Shown piece by piece: positions 8,686 through 17,017 of a DNA stretch of 36,730 nucleotides. The notes under the pieces are model-generated. The model had not been told where the DNA came from, did no database searches, and saw nothing but the letters and a program-made list of their open reading frames with translations. Numbering within the stretch: the first letter of the stretch is position 1; each line of letters opens with the position of its first letter. This DNA comes from Gallibacterium faecale (GTDB lineage Bacteria > Pseudomonadota > Gammaproteobacteria > Enterobacterales > Pasteurellaceae). The DNA lies in NCBI RefSeq assembly GCF_027920745.1, contig NZ_JAQIBB010000049.1, forward strand, positions 1 to 36,730, read 5' to 3'. Position numbers and translations under genes: made by a program.

Positions 8686-11298
8686 ATGTTACCAAAAGCT
8701 AAGTATAGAAAAGATTATAAGAAACCCGATTTTACGATTAGTGATATTTTTCTTGAATTTCGTTTAGACCCAGAACAGACAAAGGTGACAGCGAAAACAT
8801 TGGTACATAAATTAAACCCAGAAGCAACCAGCTTACGCCTTGATGGCCACAGTTTCCAATTTGCGTCAATTAAATTAAATAATCAAGATTTCACCAATTA
8901 CCAACAAGACAATGAAAGTTTAACCCTAGATGTTGCAGATGTAACAGCGGATAAATTTGAATTAGAAATTGTTACCCTATTATCTCCAGCACATAACACG
9001 TCATTACAAGGACTTTATCAATCAGGTGATGCACTTTGTACTCAATGTGAAGCAGAAGGTTTCCGTCAAATTACCTATATGCTTGATCGTCCAGATGTGT
9101 TAGCACGTTATACCACACGCATTATTGCAGATAAGAGTAAATATCCATTCTTACTTTCTAATGGGAATCGTGTTCGCCAAGGCGAATTAGATAATGGTTA
9201 TCACTGGATTGAATGGCAAGATCCGTTTCCAAAACCAAGCTATTTATTTGCATTAGTCGCAGGTGATTTTGATCTATTACGTGATACGTTTATTACGAAA
9301 AGTGGTCGAGAAGTTGCCTTAGAATTGTATGTTGATAAAGGCAATTTAAACCGTGCCGATTGGGCGATGGCAAGTTTGAAAAAATCAATGAAATGGGATG
9401 AACAACGCTTTGATCTCGAATACGATTTAGATATTTATATGATCGTTGCGGTTGATTTCTTCAATATGGGAGCGATGGAGAATAAAGGCTTAAATATTTT
9501 TAACTCTAAATTTGTGTTAGCTAACCCGCAAACTGCAACTGATATAGATTATCTTGATGTAGAACGTGTAATTGCTCATGAATATTTCCATAACTGGACT
9601 GGAAACCGTGTTACTTGTCGTGACTGGTTTCAGCTTAGTCTAAAAGAAGGGTTAACCGTTTTCCGTGATCAAGAATTTTCTTCTGACACAGGCTCACGTA
9701 CTGTCAATCGTATTAATAATGTGAAGTTTTTACGTGCGGTGCAATTTGCTGAAGATGCTAGCCCAATGGCGCATCCAATTCGCCCAGAAAAAGTGATTGA
9801 AATGAATAACTTCTATACCGTGACAGTCTATGAAAAAGGGGCAGAAGTGATTCGTATGATTCATACACTATTGGGTGAAGAAAAATTCCAAGCAGGGATG
9901 AAGCTATATATTGCAGAAAATGATGGTACTGCAGCGACTTGTGAGGATTTTGTTTCTGCAATGGAACGTGCGTCAGGAATTGACTTAACCCAATTCCGCC
10001 GTTGGTATAGCCAATCAGGCACGCCAGAATTGACTATCACAGATGAATATGATGCAAATACCTTAACCTATCGTTTGCAGGTATCACAAATGACCCCACC
10101 GACAATGGATCAAATGGAAAAAGTGAATTTGCATATTCCATTACGTATTGCATTGTATAGTGAAGCAGGCGAAAAATTACCGCTAAATTTACAGGGTCAA
10201 GCATTAACTAATGATATGCTAAATGTTACTCAATATGAACAAACATTTGAGTTCTCACCAGTCTATCAACGACCAGTGCCTGCATTGCTAGAAGAGTTTT
10301 CTGCGCCAGTGAAATTAGATTTTCCATATAGTAATGCGCAGTTAATTACCTTGATGAAGTTTGCAGAAAATGGTTTTGTGCGTTGGGATGCAGTACAAAT
10401 GCTATTAGCAAATGAATTACGTCAAAATTTGCAACGTTATCAGCAACATCAAGAATTACAGTTATCACCTGAATTTATTCAAGCGCTGTATCACTTATTA
10501 GAAAATTACCAACAAGATATTGAATTAACTGCATTAATTTTTACTTTGCCAAAAGAAACCGAGTTTGCAGAACTATTTAAAACGATTGATCCTGTCGGTA
10601 TTCGTGCGGTGCGTAGTTTTATGCAAAAAACAATTGCACAAACGCTGAAAGATAGCTTCCTCCGTTTATATAATCATACGCAAACAGAACAGTATCAGGT
10701 TGATCGTGAAAGTATTGCATTACGCAGTTTTAACAATGTTTGTCTTAGTTATCTTGCTTTCACCGATTTTGGTAATACTTTAGTCGCGAAGCATTATACA
10801 CACGCTAATAATATGACAGATACGTTAGCCGCATTAAGTTTGGCGGCTCAAGCGCAATTACCTTGCCGAGATGATCTCTTAGCGGATTTTGAACAGAAAT
10901 GGCAACATGATGGCTTGGTGATGGATAAATGGTTTGCAATTCAAGCGACCAGACCAGATGATAATGTGTTGGATTTAGTAATTAATTTAATGGAACACCC
11001 AAGTTTCAACTTTAATAATCCAAACCGATTACGCGCATTAGTAGGAAGTTTCTGTGCACATAATCTAAATGCATTCCATATGATTGATGGCTCTGGTTAT
11101 CGTTTCTTAGTGGATATTTTGATTCGTTTAAATAGTTCAAATCCTCAAATTGCGGCACGTTTAATCGAACCATTAATTCGTTTTGCTCGTTATGATAATC
11201 AGCGTCAAACTTTAATGAAACGTGGTTTAGAACGCTTACGAGAAGTAGAAAATCTTTCTAAAGATTTATTCGAGAAAATTGAAAAGGCACTACAGTAA
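8686..11298 (+). CDS. pepN: Aminopeptidase N (M1 metallopeptidase)
   Basis: 870 residues from the ATG at 8686, matching E. coli PepN in length. Upstream in-frame codons (TTG at 8620, ATG at 8674) lack a ribosome site, and the family begins at MLxKAKYRKDYK. It removes N-terminal residues from peptides downstream of the ATP-dependent proteases. Seen: GAMEN at 262-266 for the free amino group, the zinc motif HEYFH at 298-302, and the third ligand Glu in LKEGLTVF at about 321. The central domain TVTVYEKGAEVIRM and a long alpha-helical C-terminal domain follow. It is cytosolic and transcribed away from purE. A terminator hairpin follows directly. Confidence 0.98.
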   Translation: MLPKAKYRKDYKKPDFTISDIFLEFRLDPEQTKVTAKTLVHKLNPEATSLRLDGHSFQFASIKLNNQDFTNYQQDNESLTLDVADVTADKFELEIVTLLSPAHNTSLQGLYQSGDALCTQCEAEGFRQITYMLDRPDVLARYTTRIIADKSKYPFLLSNGNRVRQGELDNGYHWIEWQDPFPKPSYLFALVAGDFDLLRDTFITKSGREVALELYVDKGNLNRADWAMASLKKSMKWDEQRFDLEYDLDIYMIVAVDFFNMGAMENKGLNIFNSKFVLANPQTATDIDYLDVERVIAHEYFHNWTGNRVTCRDWFQLSLKEGLTVFRDQEFSSDTGSRTVNRINNVKFLRAVQFAEDASPMAHPIRPEKVIEMNNFYTVTVYEKGAEVIRMIHTLLGEEKFQAGMKLYIAENDGTAATCEDFVSAMERASGIDLTQFRRWYSQSGTPELTITDEYDANTLTYRLQVSQMTPPTMDQMEKVNLHIPLRIALYSEAGEKLPLNLQGQALTNDMLNVTQYEQTFEFSPVYQRPVPALLEEFSAPVKLDFPYSNAQLITLMKFAENGFVRWDAVQMLLANELRQNLQRYQQHQELQLSPEFIQALYHLLENYQQDIELTALIFTLPKETEFAELFKTIDPVGIRAVRSFMQKTIAQTLKDSFLRLYNHTQTEQYQVDRESIALRSFNNVCLSYLAFTDFGNTLVAKHYTHANNMTDTLAALSLAAQAQLPCRDDLLADFEQKWQHDGLVMDKWFAIQATRPDDNVLDLVINLMEHPSFNFNNPNRLRALVGSFCAHNLNAFHMIDGSGYRFLVDILIRLNSSNPQIAARLIEPLIRFARYDNQRQTLMKRGLERLREVENLSKDLFEKIEKALQ

Positions 11299-11305
11299 CA
11301 GGGAA

Positions 11306-11330
11306 GAGAGATACCAGATTGGTATCTCTC
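11306..11330 (+). terminator. pepN terminator hairpin, left copy of a duplicated sequence
   Basis: GAGAGATACCA (11306-11316) and TGGTATCTCTC (11320-11330) pair perfectly over 11 bp around a GAT loop. It has no U-run of its own. The core AGATACCAGATTGGTATCT (11309-11327) recurs at 11651-11669 with one change, on the other side of repeat copy B. Confidence 0.7.
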
Positions 11331-11341
11331 AAACTATGTAT

Positions 11342-11646
11342 AAACCTAAATTTAATCACAAATTTTAATAGATGTTTATTGGGTTCCCTCTCACACTTGC
11401 CCGAATGGAAATAAGATTTTCAGGCAAAAAAAGTGATCATTTTTCGAACGTAGTGAGAAAAATCTCTGTTTTTTGCCGCTTGGAAAATCTTATTGGAATG
11501 AGGATTAGCAAGTGTGCGAGGGTGTGTTTCTTTTGCTTCGTTTTCTTTACACAAGTAAAGAAAATGAAGTCGCCCTTTAGGGCGAAACCTAAATGTTAAT
11601 GAGAGCAGAAATATTTAAAAATATTAAATAGACTTTATCATCAAAC
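11342..11646 (+). repeat. Dispersed structured repeat, copy B (long form)
   Basis: About 305 bases homologous to 5283-5504. Hairpin 1 arms are CCCTCTCACACTTGC (11386-11400) and GCAAGTGTGCGAGGG (11508-11522). Nested inside are ATAAGATTTTC (11411-11421) with GAAAATCTTAT (11483-11493), and GGCAAAAAA (11423-11431) with TTTTTTGCC (11469-11477). Hairpin 2 arms are CTTCGTTTTCTTTAC (11536-11550) and GTAAAGAAAATGAAG (11555-11569), loop ACAA. Hairpin 3 is TCGCCC (11570-11575) with GGGCGA (11580-11585). A 75-codon frame runs through it, but it has no ribosome site, its composition follows the palindromes, and copy A does not preserve it. Together with the flanking hairpins it fills the 430-base gap between pepN and pyrD. 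Confidence 0.87.
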
Positions 11647-11650
11647 TGGC

Positions 11651-11676
11651 AGATACCAGATTAGTATCTTTTTTTA
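11651..11676 (+). terminator. Intrinsic terminator, right copy of the duplicated pepN hairpin
   Basis: AGATAC (11651-11656) pairs with GTATCT (11664-11669) and is followed at once by a run of T. It is the better terminator of the duplicated pair, since it carries the U-run. It precedes the pyrD leader by about 50 bases. Confidence 0.75.
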
Positions 11677-11728
11677 TAAGATTATTTTATTAAACATTAC
11701 AGTCATCTATCCAGAGAGGTAAACGAGT

Positions 11729-12745
11729 ATGTATTCATTAATTCGTAAAGGATTATTTTCACTTGATGCGGAAACTGCTCACGAATTAACAATCCAAATT
11801 TTAGGGAAAGTTGGTAGAAGCCCGGCCAAATGCTTAATAGAAAAATATTTGCATACAGTGGGTACACCGAAGCAGTGTATAGGGATCACTTTTAAAAATC
11901 CGATTGGATTAGCGGCGGGTGCAGATAAAAATGCAGAAGCGATAGATGGATTTGGTGCATTAGGTTTTGGCTTTATTGAAGTAGGCACAGTTACGCCTTT
12001 ACCACAGCCGGGAAATCCAAAACCGCGTCAATTTCGTTTGCTATCGGCAGAGGGGATTATTAATCGGAATGGCTTTAATAATGAAGGTGTTGATAAGGTT
12101 ATTGAAAATATTAAGAAATCTCGTTATGACGGCATATTAGGCATCAATATTGGTAAAAATACCTTTACTCCAGTCGAAAAAGGGAAAGAGGATTACCTAC
12201 TTTGTTTAGATAAAGTTTATAGCTATGCAGACTATATTACAGTGAATATCTCTTCGCCAAATTCACCGGGATTACGCCAGCTACAATATGGTGAATTATT
12301 AGAAGATTTACTGACTGGAATCAAAGAGAAACAACACCAATTAGCAGAGAAGCATAATAAATATGTGCCAATTGCGTTAAAAATAGCCCCAGATCTAACA
12401 GAAGCAGAATTAGTAGCGATTGCAGATAGCCTACGCCGTCATCAATTTGATGGCGTAATTGCGACTAATACAACTTTATCTCGTGACAATGTCACAGGAT
12501 TACCGAATGCAGAGCAACAGGGTGGATTAAGTGGTAAGCCGTTACAGGAATTAAGTACCAAAATTATTGCCCGCTTATATCAAGAGCTACAAGGGGAGAT
12601 CCCGATTATTGGCAGTGGTGGTATTGATAGTGTTGCAAGTGCACAACAGAAAATCGCTGCTGGTGCAGAATTATTACAACTCTATTCTGGTCTGATCTAT
12701 CACGGTCCAAAACTAATCCAAGACTTAGTAAGTCAGATTAAGTAA
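11729..12745 (+). CDS. pyrD: Dihydroorotate dehydrogenase (quinone), class 2
   Basis: 338 residues. It oxidises dihydroorotate to orotate with FMN and passes electrons to quinones, the fourth step of UMP synthesis. Seen: the N-terminal MYSLIRKGLFSLDAETAHEL helices that dock class 2 enzymes to the inner membrane, the FMN region GLAAGADKNAEAIDG, the catalytic-Ser segment NISSPNSPGLR, ATNTT, and the FMN phosphate loop IIGSGGIDS. AGAGG nine bases before the ATG supports the start. It is followed by a strong terminator facing the convergent yfbS gene. In E. coli, pyrD is next to zapC; here yfbS lies between them. Confidence 0.97.
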   Translation: MYSLIRKGLFSLDAETAHELTIQILGKVGRSPAKCLIEKYLHTVGTPKQCIGITFKNPIGLAAGADKNAEAIDGFGALGFGFIEVGTVTPLPQPGNPKPRQFRLLSAEGIINRNGFNNEGVDKVIENIKKSRYDGILGINIGKNTFTPVEKGKEDYLLCLDKVYSYADYITVNISSPNSPGLRQLQYGELLEDLLTGIKEKQHQLAEKHNKYVPIALKIAPDLTEAELVAIADSLRRHQFDGVIATNTTLSRDNVTGLPNAEQQGGLSGKPLQELSTKIIARLYQELQGEIPIIGSGGIDSVASAQQKIAAGAELLQLYSGLIYHGPKLIQDLVSQIK

Positions 12746-12746
12746 A

Positions 12747-12767
12747 AAGAGGGGAATTACCCCTCTT
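12747..12767. terminator. Bidirectional terminator between pyrD and yfbS
   Basis: AAGAGGGG (12747-12754) and CCCCTCTT (12760-12767) pair over 8 bp around AATTA. It begins two bases after the pyrD stop and lies just before the yfbS stop on the other strand; A-rich and T-rich flanks suit both directions. Confidence 0.8.
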
Positions 12768-12773
12768 GTCATC

Positions 12774-14633
12774 TTATTTAAATAAAATAGGAACAACAAA
12801 AATGGTTGCGAGCATTACCAATATGGTAAAAGGAATGCCTACTTTTAAGAAGTCACTAAATTTATAACCACCAGGACCAAGAACCATCGTATTGACAGGA
12901 GAGGCGACAGGCGTCATAAAGGCAGCAGAAGCAGAAATGGCAATGGTAATCACAAAAGGAACTGGAGATATATCGAGCTTAGCAGCCATAGCGACAGCAA
13001 TTGGTGCCATTAAAATAGCAGTGGCGGTATTTGAGATAAATGAGCTAATAATCGCACACAGAATAAATAAGCTGGCTAAAATCGCATGGATACCCCAACC
13101 ACCAACGAATTGTAATAGCGCATCAACGGCGAGATTAATTCCACCTGTTTTAGTTAATGCTGTTGCAAAAGGCATCATTCCAACAATTAAAATGAGGCTT
13201 GGCCAATGGATGGCGTTATAGGCGCTTTTCGCATCAATACAACGGAATTTTGCTAATAAAATACAGGTAATTAACGCCGCAATTACGTTAGAAACAACGC
13301 CCGAAACCATTAACCCTACCATAATGGCAACGGAAAAGAGTGCATGAGGAGCTTGGCTAAGCGCAGGTGCTACTTGCTCAATTTCAGCAGGTGAATTTAA
13401 TAAAAAGAAATCTTGATTTTTACTTTGTAACGCTTGAATTTGTTTCCATTCACCAATCACGACATATTGATCGCCAACAGTAAATTCAACTTCAGCGATA
13501 TCGGTTTGTAGCAAGGTATGTCCTCGTTTCACGCCAGCAATGGTTAAACCATATTTATTTTGGAAGCGAATTTCACGCACCGTTTTACCGAGTAAGGCAC
13601 TTTCAGGAATCGGTGAAATTTCTGCCATACCTACACTTTTCGCTTTCTCACTAAAGTATTGGCCTCTTACTTCAATTGGTTTTAGATGATGTTGCTGACA
13701 AAAATCGAGCCAATCTAATTCTGTATTGGTCACATCAAACAACAAAATATCTTTAGCTCTTAATTCAGTGAGTGCAGATGGTGTTACGACAATGCGTCTG
13801 ATACGACGCCAGCGTTCAATCGCAATAATCAAAATATGATAACGAGAGTGGAGATGTAATTCATCTAAGGTTTTACCAATAAATGGAGAATCAGGCAATA
13901 CAATAACTTGGCGTGCACGCGTAGAAAGTTGATAACTTTCAATTAAATCATTCATCGAAGTACGATTATAGTTCTGTTTGAGATCTTCAGGATTTCCACT
14001 ATCTAATAGATGGCGTGCAACCAGTAGATAAATAATACCCAGTCCTAAAATCATTATGCCAATTGGGGTAAAAGAGAAAAAACTTAATGCTGGCCATCCT
14101 GCTTTTACTAATTCAGCATTAGCAATTAAATTAGGTGGCGTTGCAATTAAGGTCATCATGCCACTAATTAGCCCCGCAATACTTAATGGCATCATCAGCC
14201 GTTTTGGAGAAATTTGCATACGACGGCAAATAGCAAGCACCACAGGGATAAAGATTGCAACAATTCCAGTGGAGCTCATAAACGCTCCAAGTCCACATAC
14301 AGCTAACATCAATAAAATTAAAACTTTAACTTCATTATTATTAGCGATACGCAACAGCCAATCACTTACCTGATAAGCAATACCAGTGCGTAATAGCGCT
14401 TCACCCACAATAAATAGTAGTGCAATCAACACCACATTTGGATCGCTAAATCCAGCAAGAATTTCAGGGACGGTTAAAATACCAGTAAGACTAAAAACGA
14501 CTAATACTAATAAAGCAACGACATCCATTCGGATTTTGTTAGCAATAAACAGCCAAATTGCTGCAATGAGTAATAATAGGACAATGAAAAGTTGTGGATT
14601 GATTTGCGCAGGGAGCCATTCCATCGGAAACAC
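12774..14633 (-). CDS. yfbS: YfbS-type SLC13 (DASS) transporter with two RCK_C domains
   Basis: 619 residues, close to E. coli YfbS (610) in length and pattern. Seen: N-terminal membrane segments (about 15-205) with FSDPNVVLIALLFIVGEALL, GAFMSSTGIVAIFIPVVLAI and IATPPNLIANAEL (the SNT/TPPN substrate and sodium motif of the family). Two cytosolic RCK_C (TrkA-C) domains follow in the middle, at about 230-310 and 325-405. A second membrane half contains SFISNTATAILMAPIAVAM and TPVASPVNTMVLGPGGY. DASS carriers move dicarboxylates, citrate or sulphate with sodium; the substrate of this branch is not established. The plus-strand shadow frames reflect its hydrophobic composition. Confidence 0.9.
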   Translation of the reverse strand: MFPMEWLPAQINPQLFIVLLLLIAAIWLFIANKIRMDVVALLVLVVFSLTGILTVPEILAGFSDPNVVLIALLFIVGEALLRTGIAYQVSDWLLRIANNNEVKVLILLMLAVCGLGAFMSSTGIVAIFIPVVLAICRRMQISPKRLMMPLSIAGLISGMMTLIATPPNLIANAELVKAGWPALSFFSFTPIGIMILGLGIIYLLVARHLLDSGNPEDLKQNYNRTSMNDLIESYQLSTRARQVIVLPDSPFIGKTLDELHLHSRYHILIIAIERWRRIRRIVVTPSALTELRAKDILLFDVTNTELDWLDFCQQHHLKPIEVRGQYFSEKAKSVGMAEISPIPESALLGKTVREIRFQNKYGLTIAGVKRGHTLLQTDIAEVEFTVGDQYVVIGEWKQIQALQSKNQDFFLLNSPAEIEQVAPALSQAPHALFSVAIMVGLMVSGVVSNVIAALITCILLAKFRCIDAKSAYNAIHWPSLILIVGMMPFATALTKTGGINLAVDALLQFVGGWGIHAILASLFILCAIISSFISNTATAILMAPIAVAMAAKLDISPVPFVITIAISASAAFMTPVASPVNTMVLGPGGYKFSDFLKVGIPFTILVMLATIFVVPILFK

Positions 14634-14808
14634 AATAATTCTCCAAAATGAGTAAGAATAAGTAAGTTATCCTACCACAAAATGGGTAATTAAAGGGATT
14701 AAGTCATCAAAAGAACTTAATGCTGTTTATTAATTGATAATGGCACTAAATATGGCAAAAAATTTATAAAAAAGTGATTTTTTCATCACATTATTCGGTT
14801 TTTTAGCA

Positions 14809-14814
14809 TATAAT
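14809..14814 (+). promoter_or_regulatory. Candidate -10 box for zapC
   Basis: A perfect TATAAT lies 46 bases before the zapC start. The -35 region at 17 bases distance reads TCACAT, a poor match. The surrounding 227-base gap between divergent yfbS and zapC is AT-rich and holds nothing else I can name. Confidence 0.45.
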
Positions 14815-14860
14815 CAGACAGTTAGAAAATTTTATTATTTATTTTTGAGGGAATGGATTA

Positions 14861-15406
14861 ATGTTATTCAATAATATGTGTAAATGGCGTTATGATGCGG
14901 TGCGTGATTGCCTTACCGCTGTTCTGCCAAATGATACACTGGTTGAAACAACATTAACAAAACAGGTATTAAATGGAGATGGTTTAACGACAAGTCAATT
15001 CTTGTTAGCTGATCTTGATAAAGTTGCGCTGTTTTTAGATCTCTTAGAACCTTTACAATTCCCAGAAGAAATCTGCCAGCGATTGGCATATAGTGCGATT
15101 GCCTGCCAACATTTCTTATTACCAAAGCAACCACAAAACTGGTTTTTCCGAATTGTAGATGATCAACAAATTGTCACAGAGCCTTGTTTAGCTCGTTGTT
15201 TTATTAACGCGATGGAATCTTGGGCAAACGTACTAGTTGCAAATATTGAAGATAATATTGCTGAGGTGATTTTGCTCGAACAACAAGTCGTTTTACCACC
15301 AGCTACTTACTATTTTGGTCATCCATTCCGGATTCATCTTAATCGACTTGAAGCTTTAATGATTGAAGTCGAAGTGCCTGAAATGATATTTAAACAATAC
15401 GCTTAA
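14861..15406 (+). CDS. zapC: Cell-division protein ZapC
   Basis: 181 residues against 180 for E. coli ZapC. ZapC binds FtsZ and promotes bundling of protofilaments at the division ring. Recognition rests on the pattern across the whole length: KWRYDAVRDCL near the start, the middle segment AIACQHFLLPKQPQNWFFRI corresponding to the xxxRYLKPQMPKSWHF part of E. coli ZapC, and the C-terminal NVLVANIEDNIAEVILLEQ. Gene context agrees, since zapC follows pyrD in E. coli. GAGGGA sits 8 bases before the ATG. An overlapping ATG-GAT-TAA just upstream is not a plausible start. It is soluble and cytosolic. Divergence is high, so the name is strong but not absolute. Confidence 0.85.
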   Translation: MLFNNMCKWRYDAVRDCLTAVLPNDTLVETTLTKQVLNGDGLTTSQFLLADLDKVALFLDLLEPLQFPEEICQRLAYSAIACQHFLLPKQPQNWFFRIVDDQQIVTEPCLARCFINAMESWANVLVANIEDNIAEVILLEQQVVLPPATYYFGHPFRIHLNRLEALMIEVEVPEMIFKQYA

Positions 15407-15423
15407 TTAACGATATAACACTA

Positions 15424-16266
15424 ATGCGATTATCTGAACTCTCTACTACAAGATTAGATCTTCATACCCATAGTAGCGCTTCTGATGGTGTATTAACGCC
15501 AACAGAATTGATTTTACGTGCGAAAGAACAGCAGTTAGAGGTATTAGCCCTCACTGATCATGATACGATAGATGGGATTGCTGAAGCTCGACGTGCTGCG
15601 CAGCAACAGCAAATTAAATTAATTAGCGGTGTAGAAATTTCAACGTTATGGCAAGAAAAAACAATCCATATTGTTGGCTTAGATTTTGATGAAACACATC
15701 CCGCCATGACAGCATTATTAGCGGAACAAGCCCGTTTGCGTCATGCAAGAGCAGTAGAAATTGGTGAGAAATTTAAAAAGTTTGGTTTACCCAATGCATT
15801 CGCTGAAGCACAAGCCTTAACCATAGGAGAAGTCACCCGTGCACATTATGCACGTTATTTAGTGAATATTGGTTTGGTTAGTAATGAAGGACAAGCGTTT
15901 AAACGTTATTTATCTCAAGGGAAGCCTTGTCATGTTAAGGCAAATTGGTGTGATATTCCTACGGCAATTAAGGTTATCCATCAAGCTGGTGGCGTGGCGG
16001 TAGTGGCACATCCAATGCGTTATCAAATGACAAATAATAAAATTCATTCTTTGATTATGGATTTTAAACAATGGCAAGGAGATGCCGTAGAAATTGCTGG
16101 TGGAGTTGATCATAATCAGCAAAAAATGTTGATTAAATGGTTAGAAGAGCTGGATTTATTAGCATCAGTAGGATCAGATTTCCATTATCCCTGTGGCTGG
16201 ATTGAGTTAGGACGGAATTTAACGATTCCAGAAACAGTGAAAGCCGTTTGGCGTCAAGTAAATTAA
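15424..16266 (+). CDS. rnm: PHP-domain 5'-3' exoribonuclease RNase AM (YciV/TrpH)
   Basis: 280 residues of a single PHP metal-dependent phosphoesterase domain. Seen: DLHTHSSASDG at 12-22 (first metal motif), LTDHDTIDG (second), ISGVEIST, HIVGLDF, the VVAHPMRY motif near residue 200 and the late GSDFHYP motif. E. coli RNase AM trims 5' ends of rRNA precursors and small RNAs and also acts on 3',5'-bisphosphonucleotides. It follows zapC by 17 bases, but no clear ribosome site precedes its ATG, so translation may depend on coupling. The order rnm-yciO-rluB is also found in enteric genomes. Confidence 0.93.
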   Translation: MRLSELSTTRLDLHTHSSASDGVLTPTELILRAKEQQLEVLALTDHDTIDGIAEARRAAQQQQIKLISGVEISTLWQEKTIHIVGLDFDETHPAMTALLAEQARLRHARAVEIGEKFKKFGLPNAFAEAQALTIGEVTRAHYARYLVNIGLVSNEGQAFKRYLSQGKPCHVKANWCDIPTAIKVIHQAGGVAVVAHPMRYQMTNNKIHSLIMDFKQWQGDAVEIAGGVDHNQQKMLIKWLEELDLLASVGSDFHYPCGWIELGRNLTIPETVKAVWRQVN

Positions 16267-16304
16267 TTCTGTTACTTAGACTTATTCTGTGAAGAAATGC
16301 GTTA

Positions 16305-16310
16305 TATAAT
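16305..16310 (+). promoter_or_regulatory. Candidate -10 box for yciO-rluB-cysB
   Basis: TATAAT lies 36 bases before yciO in the gap after rnm. The matching -35 position reads TTATTC, which is weak. It would allow yciO and the genes after it to be transcribed separately from zapC-rnm. Confidence 0.4.
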
Positions 16311-16345
16311 AAGCCGTTTTGTTGTAATAACAAAGGAGATGTATT

Positions 16346-16969
16346 ATGAGTCAATTCTTCTATATTCACCCAGATAATCCACAACAACGTTTGATAAATC
16401 AAGCTGTTGAGATTTTACGTAATGGTGGAGTGATTATTTATCCAACCGATTCTGGGTATGCATTGGGGTGTATGATTGGCGACAAACATGCGATGGATCG
16501 AATTATTCGTATTCGTCAGCTACCAGAAGGGCATAATTTTACATTAGTGTGTAGCGATTTATCTGAATTATCGAATTACTCTTTAGTGACTAATAGCGTT
16601 TATCGTTTAATTAAGAATAATACACCAGGTCGTTATACATTTATTTTGACTGCCACGAAGGAATTACCAAGACGATTAATGACCTTAAAGCGTAAAACAA
16701 TAGGGATTCGTGTGCCAGATAATAATATTGCATTGGCTTTATTAAATACTTTAGGTGAGCCGATTTTATCTTGCTCATTAATGGTACCAGGTGAGGAGTA
16801 TTTTACGCTTTCTGATCCAGAAGAAATTCGTAATTTATTAGAAAACCAAGTAGATTTAATTATTCATGGGGGTTATTTAGGTCAAGATCCAACAACTGTG
16901 GTGGATTTAACTGTGGAACCGCCAGTTATTTTACGTGAGGGTAGTGGTAGCACTGCACCCTTCATTTAA
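16346..16969 (+). CDS. yciO: YciO, Sua5/YrdC/YwlC-family protein
   Basis: 207 residues, one YrdC-like domain. Sua5/YrdC proteins make threonylcarbamoyl-AMP for the t6A modification of tRNA; the YciO branch shares the fold, but its own activity is much less certain. Seen: IIYPTDSGYALGCMIGD (the nucleotide-binding strand-loop), IRQLPEGHNFTLVCSDLSEL, PGRYTFILTATKELPRRLM, GIRVPDNNIALALL, and the C-terminal TVVDLTVEPPVILREGSG. The true YrdC C-terminal or Sua5 domain is absent. AAGGAGAT seven bases before the ATG is a strong ribosome site. The next gene, rluB, follows closely. Confidence 0.93.
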   Translation: MSQFFYIHPDNPQQRLINQAVEILRNGGVIIYPTDSGYALGCMIGDKHAMDRIIRIRQLPEGHNFTLVCSDLSELSNYSLVTNSVYRLIKNNTPGRYTFILTATKELPRRLMTLKRKTIGIRVPDNNIALALLNTLGEPILSCSLMVPGEEYFTLSDPEEIRNLLENQVDLIIHGGYLGQDPTTVVDLTVEPPVILREGSGSTAPFI

Positions 16970-17017
16970 GTTTTGATTATTTTGATGCAGACGTCTGAGA
17001 AGACGACAAGAGGATTT

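Noticed and set aside
11372..11599. A 75-codon plus-strand frame inside repeat copy B.
   Set aside because: It lies wholly in palindromic repeat DNA, has no ribosome site, and copy A does not keep the frame because of the 75-base difference and point changes. Better explained as non-coding repeat.
12892..13221. Long open plus-strand frames opposite yfbS (also 14056-14373 and 14386-14655).
   Set aside because: They are antisense shadows of a hydrophobic membrane protein gene, with low-complexity Ala/Ile/Thr-rich translations and no ribosome sites.
14773..14790. A CRP-like site (AGTGA...TCACA) upstream of zapC.
   Set aside because: The spacing between the half-sites is 8 rather than 6 bases, so it does not fit the CRP consensus.
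14853..14863. A two-codon ATG-GAT-TAA frame overlapping the zapC start.
   Set aside because: The Shine-Dalgarno GAGGGA abuts this ATG with no spacer, so it cannot initiate there efficiently; the spacing suits the zapC ATG instead.
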